This document shows positions 19,457 to 27,145 of a stretch of DNA of 54,623 nt, one piece after another (position 1 is the stretch's first letter; each line of letters begins with the position of its first letter). Below the pieces are notes generated by a model. The model was not told the origin of the DNA. It saw nothing but the letters and a program-made list of their open reading frames with translations, and searched no databases. Where the stretch lies: assembly GCA_028825045.1 (NCBI GenBank), contig JAPKAY010000023.1, forward strand, positions 1-54,623. Reading direction: 5' to 3'. Origin of the DNA: Halioglobus sp. Its GTDB lineage: Bacteria > Pseudomonadota > Gammaproteobacteria > Pseudomonadales > Halieaceae. The position numbers and the translations under genes are program-made.

Positions 19457-19508
19457 CTATTTACCGCTGGGGTAGAATGCCCGCCTTTGTAGACAGTGGG
19501 TTGGTGCC

Positions 19509-20607
19509 ATGCTCGAGATAAATCCTCTTCTGACGCTATTGAAAGATATCGAGGCGCGCACGGGCGTGCTTAGGGGGTATCTTTGACTTCGATCAGCGTA
19601 AGGACCGTCTTGACGAAGTAGATCTGGAACTGGCCGAGCCCAGTGTTTGGGAAGACCCCGAGCGCGCCCGTGAACTGGGTCGTGAGCGTTCTTCCCTTGA
19701 GGGTATTGTGCACACCATAGAAAAGCTTGATCTTGGCGCTGTCGATGCTCGGGATTTAGTGGAAATGGCGGCGGCAGAGGACGATGAAGCCACGGTTGCA
19801 GAGATAGCGGACGAAATCGCTACCATGGTGGCTCAGCTGGAACAGTTGGAGTTCCGGCGTATGTTTTCTAAAGAAATGGACGCCAATAATGCCTACCTGG
19901 ATATTCAGTCGGGCTCCGGTGGTACAGAGGCCCAGGATTGGGCGGAAATGCTGTTGCGCATGTACCTGCGCTGGGGAGAAGACAAAGGGTTTAACACGGA
20001 GTTGGTCGAAGCGTCAGGTGGTGAAGTCGCGGGGATCAAGAGCGCTACCATTAAATTTGAAGGAGATTACGCGTTTGGTTGGTTGCGTACTGAGACGGGG
20101 GTGCACCGACTGGTGCGCAAATCGCCTTTTGACTCCGGTAACCGAAGGCATACCTCTTTCGCCTCTGTGTTTGTGTCGCCGGAGATTGACGACAACATCG
20201 AAATTGAGATCAACCCGTCAGACCTGCGAACCGATACCTATCGCGCCAGTGGTGCCGGCGGTCAGCACGTTAACAAGACCGATTCAGCTGTGCGCATAAC
20301 CCATGAGCCTACAGGCACCGTGGTACAGTGCCAGACTGAACGCTCCCAGCATCAGAATCGCGACAACGCGATGAAATTATTGCGCGCCAAGCTATACGAA
20401 CTAGAAGTGCAGAAGCGCAATGTGGAAAAACAGGCAACGGAAGATAATAAGGCCGATATTGGCTGGGGCAGTCAGATTCGATCTTACGTATTGGATGATT
20501 CCCGCATTAAGGATTTGCGCACGGGAGTAGAGACCAGTAACACCCAGTCAGTACTGGATGGTGATATCGACAAATTTATCGAAGCCTCATTGAAAAGCGG
20601 GCTGTGA
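19509..20607 (+). CDS. prfB: Peptide chain release factor 2 (with programmed +1 frameshift)
   Basis: RF2 recognises UAA and UGA stop codons. Translation starts at ATG 19509, reads 25 codons to CTT 19581-19583, shifts +1 past the in-frame TGA at 19584-19586 and continues from GAC 19585 to the stop at 20607, giving 365 residues, the E. coli length. The GGQ peptidyl-hydrolysis motif is in [16 protein letters not shown] and the tail [20 protein letters not shown] is typical. The anticodon-like tripeptide lies in [14 protein letters not shown] (SPF). The stop overlaps the upstream GTG of the lysS frame. Confidence 0.97.
19572..19587 (+). promoter_or_regulatory. prfB programmed frameshift signal
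   Basis: AGGGGGTATCTTTGAC: an internal Shine-Dalgarno-like AGGGGG three bases before the slippery CTT, then TGA followed by C. This is the classical autoregulatory element: low RF2 lets ribosomes pause at UGA and slip to produce more RF2. Confidence 0.97.
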
Positions 20608-20615
20608 GAGAGACT

Positions 20616-22130
20616 ATGAGTGAACAGGATCAGGCACCTGAGCCCGGGCGAGGGCCCAACCAGGACGCCGATGAAAATAAATTGATTGCCGAGCGCCGTG
20701 GGAAGTTGGCCGAGCTGCGAACCCAGGGCAATCCATTTCCCAATGACTTTCGGCGCACGGCGATGGCTGATCAATTGCAGGGTGAATTTAGCGAGTGCTC
20801 CAAAGAGGAACTGGAGCAGGCAAACCACCTGCACGCTGTGTCGGGCCGATTGATTCGCAACCGCGGTGCTTTCCTGTTGATCCAGGATGGCAGTGATCAG
20901 ATACAACTGTACATCAACCGAAAAGGTCTGAGCGAAGAGACCCTGGCACAAATCAAGGCCTGGGATCTGGGCGATATTGTGGGTGCTAGTGGCCCGCTGC
21001 ACAAATCCGGCAAGGGTGACCTCTATATTAATATGGAGGAGGCGCGTCTGCTGACCAAGGCATTACGTCCGCTGCCCGACAAATATCACGGGCTCGCTGA
21101 CCAGGAGTTGCGCTACCGCCAGCGTTATGTCGATTTGATTGTAAACCCCGAATCGCGGCAGGTATTTCGCACCCGCTCCAAAATCATAGCGTTTATTCGC
21201 GACTACATGAGTGAACTGGACTTCATGGAAGTTGAGACGCCGATGATGCACGTCATCCCCGGTGGGGCAGCGGCCAAGCCTTTTGTCACGCACCACAATG
21301 CGTTAGACATGGAGATGTACCTGCGAATAGCGCCGGAACTCTATCTCAAGCGGCTGGTGGTAGGCGGGTTCGAGCGCGTGTTCGAAATAAATCGTAGCTT
21401 CCGGAACGAGGGTCTGTCGACTCGACACAACCCCGAGTTCACCATGCTGGAGTACTACTGGGCATACGCAGACTATCAGGATGCCATGAACCTCACTGAG
21501 GATATGTTGCGTAAACTTGCTGCAACGGTATTGGGCAATACTTCTGTCCAGTATCAGGGCAGTACGTATGATTTCTCCCAGCCTTTTGAGCGTATTACAG
21601 TGTTTGACTCAATTTTGAAGTATAACCCCGACATCAGTGCAGAGCAGCTCGCCGATGAGTCTGCCGCCCGTGACATAGCGAACAAGCTGAAGATTGAGTT
21701 GAAGTCGAGTTGGGGGCTGGGAAAAGTACAGATCGAAATATTCGAGAAGACGGTCGAACATTTACTGGATCAGCCTACCTTTATCACTGCGTACCCGACG
21801 GAGGTGTCGCCGCTTGCGCGACGCAGTGACGGGGATCCCTTTGTGACCGACCGTTTCGAGTTTTTTGTTGGTGGTCGTGAGCTGGCCAATGGTTTTTCAG
21901 AGTTGAACGACGCCGAAGACCAGGCCGAACGCTTTCTCGCCCAGGTGGCTGAGAAACAGGCGGGAGATGAGGAGGCCATGCATTACGACCACGACTATAT
22001 CCGCGCCTTGGAGTACGGGATGCCACCGACTGCCGGAGAGGGTATTGGCATTGACCGCCTGGTCATGCTGTTTACGGATTCAACCTCTATTCGTGACGTA
22101 CTGTTGTTTCCCCACCTACGCCCTGAGTAG
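20616..22130 (+). CDS. lysS: Lysyl-tRNA synthetase (class II)
   Basis: A 504-residue class II synthetase with an N-terminal OB-fold anticodon-binding domain ([24 protein letters not shown]) and catalytic motifs: motif 1 in [20 protein letters not shown], motif 2 [20 protein letters not shown], motif 3 [17 protein letters not shown] 20616 ([11 protein letters not shown]) is preferred over a GTG at 20604 because it follows GAGAGAG and matches the E. coli start. It lies directly after prfB, as in E. coli. Confidence 0.96.
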   Translation: MSEQDQAPEPGRGPNQDADENKLIAERRGKLAELRTQGNPFPNDFRRTAMADQLQGEFSECSKEELEQANHLHAVSGRLIRNRGAFLLIQDGSDQIQLYINRKGLSEETLAQIKAWDLGDIVGASGPLHKSGKGDLYINMEEARLLTKALRPLPDKYHGLADQELRYRQRYVDLIVNPESRQVFRTRSKIIAFIRDYMSELDFMEVETPMMHVIPGGAAAKPFVTHHNALDMEMYLRIAPELYLKRLVVGGFERVFEINRSFRNEGLSTRHNPEFTMLEYYWAYADYQDAMNLTEDMLRKLAATVLGNTSVQYQGSTYDFSQPFERITVFDSILKYNPDISAEQLADESAARDIANKLKIELKSSWGLGKVQIEIFEKTVEHLLDQPTFITAYPTEVSPLARRSDGDPFVTDRFEFFVGGRELANGFSELNDAEDQAERFLAQVAEKQAGDEEAMHYDHDYIRALEYGMPPTAGEGIGIDRLVMLFTDSTSIRDVLLFPHLRPE

Positions 22131-22248
22131 CAGTGCATAGGGTCCTGATCCTGGTGTCCGTCGGTAGGCCAGAGGGTGAGGTGCTACCCCCATTTGAATG
22201 CGTTACACTCATCTGCACCCGTTGATTGACCGGCCAGAGGATTTGAGA

Positions 22249-22827
22249 TTGTTTTCCACCCGCTTTAGTTGTTGTGTTGCCGGCAGTCTGTTTCTGCTAC
22301 TACAGGCTTGTGCGGATATATCCGCCAAGCGAACCGCATCCTCGGATTCAGAGCAGGCGCCGGAATCAGAAATTAACCTCAATCTGCCAGAGGCTGACGG
22401 CGTTTCTTTTGTCAGTGATGCTGAGCCAGAAGTGGATGCTACTTTTTTGGATAAGGGTTTCGCCGAACTGGTAGCCGGCGATCACCGTGAGGCTGTCAAT
22501 TATTTCCGTCGCTACCAAAGGCTTGAGTCTTCCCCGGGAGTGGATTGGGAGGCAAATATTGCCGTTGCCTATGACAAAATGATGCCCGAGAGCCCCTACT
22601 ACAATCCCAAGGCGGCAAGTGAATCATACCGTCGCCTGATGCGGGTTCGACCCATAGATATAACCGTGCATGAAAAAGTCCTAATGATGCGCGATTCACT
22701 GGAGATCTTTGTGCAGCTGCATGCGAAAATCGATGGCCTGCAGAAGCAGAGGAGATATCTGACGGAAAATCTTGAAAAGCGTGAGGACGCGCTTAAGCGG
22801 TTGCGTGAGTTAACGTTGGGTCAGTAG
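22249..22827 (+). CDS. Probable lipoprotein with TPR-like region
   Basis: I do not recognise a named gene. Starting at TTG 22249, which follows AGAGGA, the product begins with a lipoprotein-type signal (FSTRFSCCVAGSLFLLLQAC) with a lipobox-like LLQAC. A TPR-like helical stretch follows (FLDKGFAELVAGDHREAVNYFRRYQ) and a C-terminal coiled-coil-like segment (LQKQRRYLTENLEKREDALKRLRELT). An ATG at 22198 would add 17 residues that spoil the signal. The 3' end overlaps the convergent histidine kinase gene by 35 bases. An envelope scaffold role is only a guess. Confidence 0.65.
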   Translation: MFSTRFSCCVAGSLFLLLQACADISAKRTASSDSEQAPESEINLNLPEADGVSFVSDAEPEVDATFLDKGFAELVAGDHREAVNYFRRYQRLESSPGVDWEANIAVAYDKMMPESPYYNPKAASESYRRLMRVRPIDITVHEKVLMMRDSLEIFVQLHAKIDGLQKQRRYLTENLEKREDALKRLRELTLGQ

Positions 22828-24322
22828 GGAGAACAACCGTAAAACTTGAGCCCTCACCCGCCTGACTTTTGACTTCAATTGTTCCACCCATCAGATCACA
22901 AAACTCCCTGCAAATAGCCAACCCAAGTCCCGTGCCGCCGTAGTTTGCGCTGGTTGATGAATCCGCCTGAACAAAGGCTTCAAATACCCGCGAAAGTTGT
23001 TCTTCGTCCATGCCTATTCCCGTATCCCGCACGGCCAATTCAATCCAGCCTGGCCGCTCGGGGATTTCTCTTCCCAGTACGCTGATGCAACCCTTCTTGG
23101 TGAACTTATTGGCATTGCTGAGCAGGTTGGTGAATATTTGTCGGAATTTGGTGGCATCATTGTAGAGGGTGGGAAGCCCTCGCAGATCAGCGAGCTCTAA
23201 AGTGTTGTCGTTGTTCCGTAACATTGGCGTCAGTGCATCGCAGGCTTCCTTCAGAATGTCAGTTGGTTTGAAGTGTTCGCAGTGCAGTGACATTTTGCCC
23301 GTTTCAATTTTCGATAAATCCAGAAGATCGTCGATCAGCGTTAGCAGCTGCTGGCCTGATCGAGTGATTTTGTAGAGGTCCTCTTGGAATTGCAGTCGTG
23401 GCACCTCACCCTCGTCACCCAGCTCATCATGTAGCATCTCGCTGTAACCTATAATCGCGTTCAGCGGTGTGCGCAGCTCGTGACTAACATTGGCTAAAAA
23501 GATGCTCTTGGCCGCGTTGGCCTCGTCAGCGGAATCCTTTGCACTGCGCACATCGTAAATGGCATTGCGTAATTTGCTAGACATAACGTTGAAGGCATCC
23601 GCCAGATCGCCAAGTTCGCCGGTATCGTCGATGTTGTCTATGCGATAGTTGAGGTCGCCGCCGCCCAAACGTTCTGTACCCTTCTTCAGTCTTTTTAGGG
23701 AGGTATTGGTGTAGCGAACCAGGAAAAACCCCAGGGTGGCAGTGAGGAAGATGGAGGAGAAAAACGCAATTACGGTGATTCGGTCTGTGAGGGAAATAGT
23801 GCGATCGATAATCGTCGCTCTCTGGACAGCGATAAATGCCTGCCGCTCCTCCAGCTCTTTCAGTCTCTGGCTGGTTTCCAGGAAGGGTAAGGGGTCGTTC
23901 ATATTCATTTCAAAGTTTGATTTATTGTAACTGAGGTAGAACTGCAGCCAGCGCTTCAGCAAGTAGCTGCTGCTTTCCCAGAGTTGATCGTAGGGTAATT
24001 CGGTGACGCTTTGGCTTAATCTCCCCAGCTTCTGAATTTTTCCATTTATGGTGGTTATGGCATTTTCTGCCTGCTGCAGCTCGGTATCTTCGAGCCGGTC
24101 GTCTGTGGTTTCTCGAAGCGTAGCCAGCACCAGGATCTGTTGCCGTTGATCTTGCAACAACTGTTCTACTTCTTTGGAAAGCTGGGCGGCGTTTACAGAG
24201 CCGCGATAGGCGATCATGCTCTCATTCCGCGCAAAGCTACCCCAGAAGTGCGTGCCGACGTTGACGGCGAACAGGATCAGAATAGTGACCAGCGAGAGTG
24301 TGAGTCGACGGCGTAAACTCAT
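22793..24322 (-). CDS. Membrane sensor histidine kinase
   Basis: A 509-residue kinase: TM1 about 8-28, a periplasmic helical sensor region about 30-180 with no recognised ligand fold, TM2 about 183-203, HAMP about 204-256, then a DHp domain with His281 in FLANVSHELRTPLNAIIGYSEM and an ATPase domain with N box FTNLLSNANKFT, G1 DTGIGM and G2 GGTGLGLAI. No receiver is attached. It is the last of three minus-strand genes and overlaps the response regulator by four bases, so the three form one operon. The stimulus is unknown. Confidence 0.93.
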   Translation of the reverse strand: MSLRRRLTLSLVTILILFAVNVGTHFWGSFARNESMIAYRGSVNAAQLSKEVEQLLQDQRQQILVLATLRETTDDRLEDTELQQAENAITTINGKIQKLGRLSQSVTELPYDQLWESSSYLLKRWLQFYLSYNKSNFEMNMNDPLPFLETSQRLKELEERQAFIAVQRATIIDRTISLTDRITVIAFFSSIFLTATLGFFLVRYTNTSLKRLKKGTERLGGGDLNYRIDNIDDTGELGDLADAFNVMSSKLRNAIYDVRSAKDSADEANAAKSIFLANVSHELRTPLNAIIGYSEMLHDELGDEGEVPRLQFQEDLYKITRSGQQLLTLIDDLLDLSKIETGKMSLHCEHFKPTDILKEACDALTPMLRNNDNTLELADLRGLPTLYNDATKFRQIFTNLLSNANKFTKKGCISVLGREIPERPGWIELAVRDTGIGMDEEQLSRVFEAFVQADSSTSANYGGTGLGLAICREFCDLMGGTIEVKSQAGEGSSFTVVLPTDPTLTHATA

Positions 24323-24693
24323 GTGCGAGTAAGCTTCTCGATTTTGATCAGTAAGCCGGGGAAGTCTACCGGTTTGGTGGCGTAGTCATCACACCCGGCC
24401 TCCAATGCGCTGAGCCGGTCTGTTTCCATGGCGTGGGCAGTAAGAGCGATGATTGGAATATGCCGAATGCGTTCATCTTCTTTGGCCCGGCGGCTCGCGG
24501 TCCAGCCGTCCATGATGGGGAGGTTCATATCCATTAATACAACGTTGGGCTGATCCAGGATCATAGTATTCAGGGCTTGTTGTCCGTTGGCTGCTGAAAT
24601 AACCTCCAGACCAGCCCGATTCAATCGACGGACCATCATGTCCCGATTCAGCTCATTGTCTTCTACCAGTAAAACGCGCTTCGACACTATCAT
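24319..24693 (-). CDS. Single-domain response regulator
   Basis: A 124-residue stand-alone receiver of the CheY/DivK type. The acidic pocket is in LLVEDNELNRD, the phosphoacceptor is Asp55 (VVLMDMNLPIMDGW), the switch Thr/Ala is in IIALTAHAM and the conserved Lys is in YATKPVDF. There is no output domain, so it probably works in a phosphorelay or by protein contact. Both ends overlap neighbours by four bases (cyclase before, kinase after), which makes these the likely partners. Confidence 0.92.
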   Translation of the reverse strand: MIVSKRVLLVEDNELNRDMMVRRLNRAGLEVISAANGQQALNTMILDQPNVVLMDMNLPIMDGWTASRRAKEDERIRHIPIIALTAHAMETDRLSALEAGCDDYATKPVDFPGLLIKIEKLTRT

Positions 24694-26135
24694 GTCGCGG
24701 CCCCTACTATTTGGTGAACTACGATGGTCTCTTCAATACCCTTCACGTTGATTTCCTGGCTGCGGCCCAGCGAAAAACTACCTGATAGGGATTTTAGCGT
24801 GCTATCTGAAATTAGAATTTCACCACCACCGGTGACCCCCTCAATGCGGGAGGTCACATTCATGGGGTGACCCACGAAGCCATACTTGCTGCGCCGTTCA
24901 GAGCCAATATTGCCGGCGATAACATCACCGGTGTTAATGGCGATACCCGTGTGGACAGCAGGCAAGCCCTCGGCCTCGTTCTGGGCATTGATGTCGATCA
25001 TCGCCGCCTGCATGGCAAGGGCGCAGTTGACCGCGCGGTCGGCGTCGTCGTCCCGGCGCTGGGGAGCACCAAATACGGCGAGGATGGCGTCGCCAATAAA
25101 CTCGTCGATAGTACCGTGATGGGCCATGATGATATCAGTCATGGCGCCCAGGTAACGGTTTAGCATGGTGACCACCTGGGCGGGCGCAAGGTGCTCGCTG
25201 AGGGTGGTAAATCCTCGAATATCGGACAGCATGATGCTGACCCGGCGCAGGTCGCCGCCCAATTCAAGCCCCTCTGGGCGTTCCAGGATGTCAGTGACGA
25301 TCTCGTCCGAAAGATAGCGTCCGAAGGTCGCCCTGATAAATTTCTCGTTGCGCTCCAATTGCTGACGGTACTGCTGCTCCTTGTCGTGCCAACGTTTTCG
25401 CTCTATGCCCGCTTTGATGCGAGCCTGCAGTAACACCGGGTTGAAGGGTTTAAATAGGTAATCATCGGCGCCAGCCTCAATACACTCGATGATGCCATCC
25501 ATGTCCTGGCTTCCAGAGATAACGATGACCGGAGTAGCCCGCCACTCAGGATGTTCTTTTATTTGGCGCAGCACCTCCCGACCGTCCATCCCCGGCATGA
25601 GCAAATCCAGCAGCACAACGTCCACATCACTTTGTTCAAGTGCTTGCAGTGCCTCTTCGCCGCTGGCAGCGGTGATGACAATGTGCCCAAGACGGGACAG
25701 GTTTCTGGCAACAAGCTCCCGATTTTCCTGCAAATCATCCACCGCAAGAATAAACCCCGGTTCTGACTGTATAGTGCGATTTTCTGCCGAAGATGATTCA
25801 GTGGTACTTCCGGCAGCGATGTGGACGGACTCCAGGAGTGAGGACAGGGTTGTTGTGAGCAGGGGGTAGCGTGATCCAATGTCTTCCCGCAACATTTCCG
25901 CATAGCCGCGCAGCGCGGTCAGAATGTTCATTAGGTCATGGGTATGTGATCCCCCCCGAGCTCTGCTGAGCAGTTCTTCAAGGCGCCGTGAAGCATCGAA
26001 CAGTTGGGAGAAATCGTCGCTGGTCTGCTCGTCCAGATTTTCCTGCAAAGCGGCAAATTCCTGCCGCAGCGTCTCGATTTCACGCGATAGTTGGGCGATC
26101 CACTCCGGGGTGGTATGGGGGGTGCTTGTGCTCAT
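24690..26135 (-). CDS. Receiver-class III nucleotide cyclase fusion
   Basis: A 481-residue protein and first gene of the signalling operon. Order: coiled coil about 10-60, a DHp-like helix around residues 64-82 (HTHDLMNILTALRGYAEM), a receiver at 128-245 with phosphoacceptor Asp177 (LLDLLMPGMDG) and Lys229, a linker, then a class III cyclase at about 295-475. Metal-binding Asp305 (LSDIRGFT) and Asp349 (IGDAILAVFG) and the catalytic Asn426/Arg430 (NVTSR) are present. At the two base-specificity positions it has Glu345 (DEFIGD) and Gly419 (KYGFVG), so whether it makes cAMP or cGMP is unclear. It is divergent from a CRP-family gene. Confidence 0.9.
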   Translation of the reverse strand: MSTSTPHTTPEWIAQLSREIETLRQEFAALQENLDEQTSDDFSQLFDASRRLEELLSRARGGSHTHDLMNILTALRGYAEMLREDIGSRYPLLTTTLSSLLESVHIAAGSTTESSSAENRTIQSEPGFILAVDDLQENRELVARNLSRLGHIVITAASGEEALQALEQSDVDVVLLDLLMPGMDGREVLRQIKEHPEWRATPVIVISGSQDMDGIIECIEAGADDYLFKPFNPVLLQARIKAGIERKRWHDKEQQYRQQLERNEKFIRATFGRYLSDEIVTDILERPEGLELGGDLRRVSIMLSDIRGFTTLSEHLAPAQVVTMLNRYLGAMTDIIMAHHGTIDEFIGDAILAVFGAPQRRDDDADRAVNCALAMQAAMIDINAQNEAEGLPAVHTGIAINTGDVIAGNIGSERRSKYGFVGHPMNVTSRIEGVTGGGEILISDSTLKSLSGSFSLGRSQEINVKGIEETIVVHQIVGAAT

Positions 26136-26420
26136 AAATTAGCGTTTTTTACGATTCCTTGCTCGTGGGGGCTCGGTGGCACAAAAGTGTTGAATCTTCA
26201 GTGTAACAATATGCCTGCCCGGGTACACTCGGCGCGTCCTTTCCTTTTGCTGTATTGGGTGCAGTATAGCGAGCGGCGAGCGAACCTGGAAACAGAGCGT
26301 GCGCTCCTGAGTTTGGGAGGCGCAGCTAATTTGCCCACAGAGGTGCGCTTTCGCAAAACTTTGGGTTACTATAATTGACAAGGCTATACATGTTTCGCAT
26401 GAAAGGGGTTGGGAATACTG
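26136..26420. promoter_or_regulatory. Divergent control region: cyclase operon / CRP-family gene
   Basis: 285 bases without a credible gene. A perfect TATAAT lies at 26370-26375 (plus strand), 45 bases before the CRP-family ATG, with only a poor -35 (GCTTTC, 26347-26352). TTGACA at 26375-26380 is a possible -35 for another start with a weak -10. I found no clear CRP-type TGTGA-N6-TCACA palindrome. Confidence 0.4.
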
Positions 26421-27068
26421 ATGTTACAGCAAGTTGAAATATTTCAGGGTCTTTCATCCGAGGAACTGGATGCGCTGGCGACCAGCAGCACAAGCCGGTC
26501 TTTTCCCAAAAATACGGTGGTCATACACGAAAACGATCCAGCGGATTCGCTGTTCGTTATAGAAAGCGGCAAGGTGAAAGTCTATTGCAGCGATAAGAAT
26601 GGCAAAGAGTTCATTATGAATACTCAGGGCGCCGGAGATTATTTCGGTGAGCTTGCCCTGCTTGATGACTCAACCCGCTCCGCCTCTGTGCGCACCGTGG
26701 AGAAGTCCAGTTTTTGCATTATCTATAAAGAAGATTTTAATCGGGTACTGGATCAGCACCCCAATATCGGTCGCCAGCTGGTCCGTAATCTTGCTCAGCG
26801 GGTGCGCAAACTGACGGCTGATGTAAAAAGCCTGGCTCTGCAGGATGTCTATGGTCGGGTGGCCAATGTGTTGATGGATCTTTCTGAGGAACGCGGAGAC
26901 GGCACACTCTATATCCCCGAGAAACTGACGCAGCAGGATATCGCTGATCGCGTGGGTGCTTCACGTGAAATGGTGGCGAGGATTCTCAAGGACCTCACGA
27001 TTGGCGAGTATATTCGGTTTGAAGGTCGGCATATCATCATTAATACCCGGCTGCCAGCGAAGTACTAG
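26421..27068 (+). CDS. CRP/FNR-family transcription regulator, CRP-like
   Basis: A 215-residue regulator with an N-terminal cyclic-nucleotide-binding barrel, a dimerisation helix and a C-terminal winged helix-turn-helix. The phosphate-binding cassette reads GDYFGELALLDDSTRSASV with the Arg-Ser pair that contacts cyclic nucleotide phosphate in CRP. The dimer helix has KLTADVKSLALQD (Thr kept; the following CRP Ser is Ala). The recognition helix ASREMVARILKDL keeps the Arg, Glu and Arg that read TGTGA in CRP. It lacks FNR-type cysteines. ATG 26421 follows GGGA; a TTG at 26409 is less likely. The divergent cyclase may supply its ligand. Confidence 0.88.
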   Translation: MLQQVEIFQGLSSEELDALATSSTSRSFPKNTVVIHENDPADSLFVIESGKVKVYCSDKNGKEFIMNTQGAGDYFGELALLDDSTRSASVRTVEKSSFCIIYKEDFNRVLDQHPNIGRQLVRNLAQRVRKLTADVKSLALQDVYGRVANVLMDLSEERGDGTLYIPEKLTQQDIADRVGASREMVARILKDLTIGEYIRFEGRHIIINTRLPAKY

Positions 27069-27145
27069 GTCTCCGTCTTTAACGGGCTCGCCAGTTTTCA
27101 GATGCCAGCCATCCGGTAAGCCACCCATCGGTTACACGATGCGCG

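Larger units (their letters stand above)
19136..19508. other. Intergenic region with palindromes between recJ and prfB
   Basis: 373 bases with no credible ORF. It holds a small palindrome GCTCCTTAGGAGC (19159-19171), a large inverted repeat (19329-19391), a second palindrome (19433-19456) and a direct repeat CAAACCCCC (19380-19388 and 19409-19417). A TAGAAT at 19473-19478 could be a -10 for prfB without a good -35. The density of symmetrical sequence suggests a REP- or MITE-like insertion. Confidence 0.6.

Noticed and set aside
19584..19586. In-frame TGA suggesting prfB is a pseudogene
   Set aside because: The AGGGGG-TAT-CTT-TGA-C context is the conserved programmed frameshift, and the rest of RF2 is intact.
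26091..26378. 95-codon plus-strand frame in the cyclase/CRP control region
   Set aside because: It begins inside the cyclase gene on the other strand and has no family-like sequence; more likely chance.
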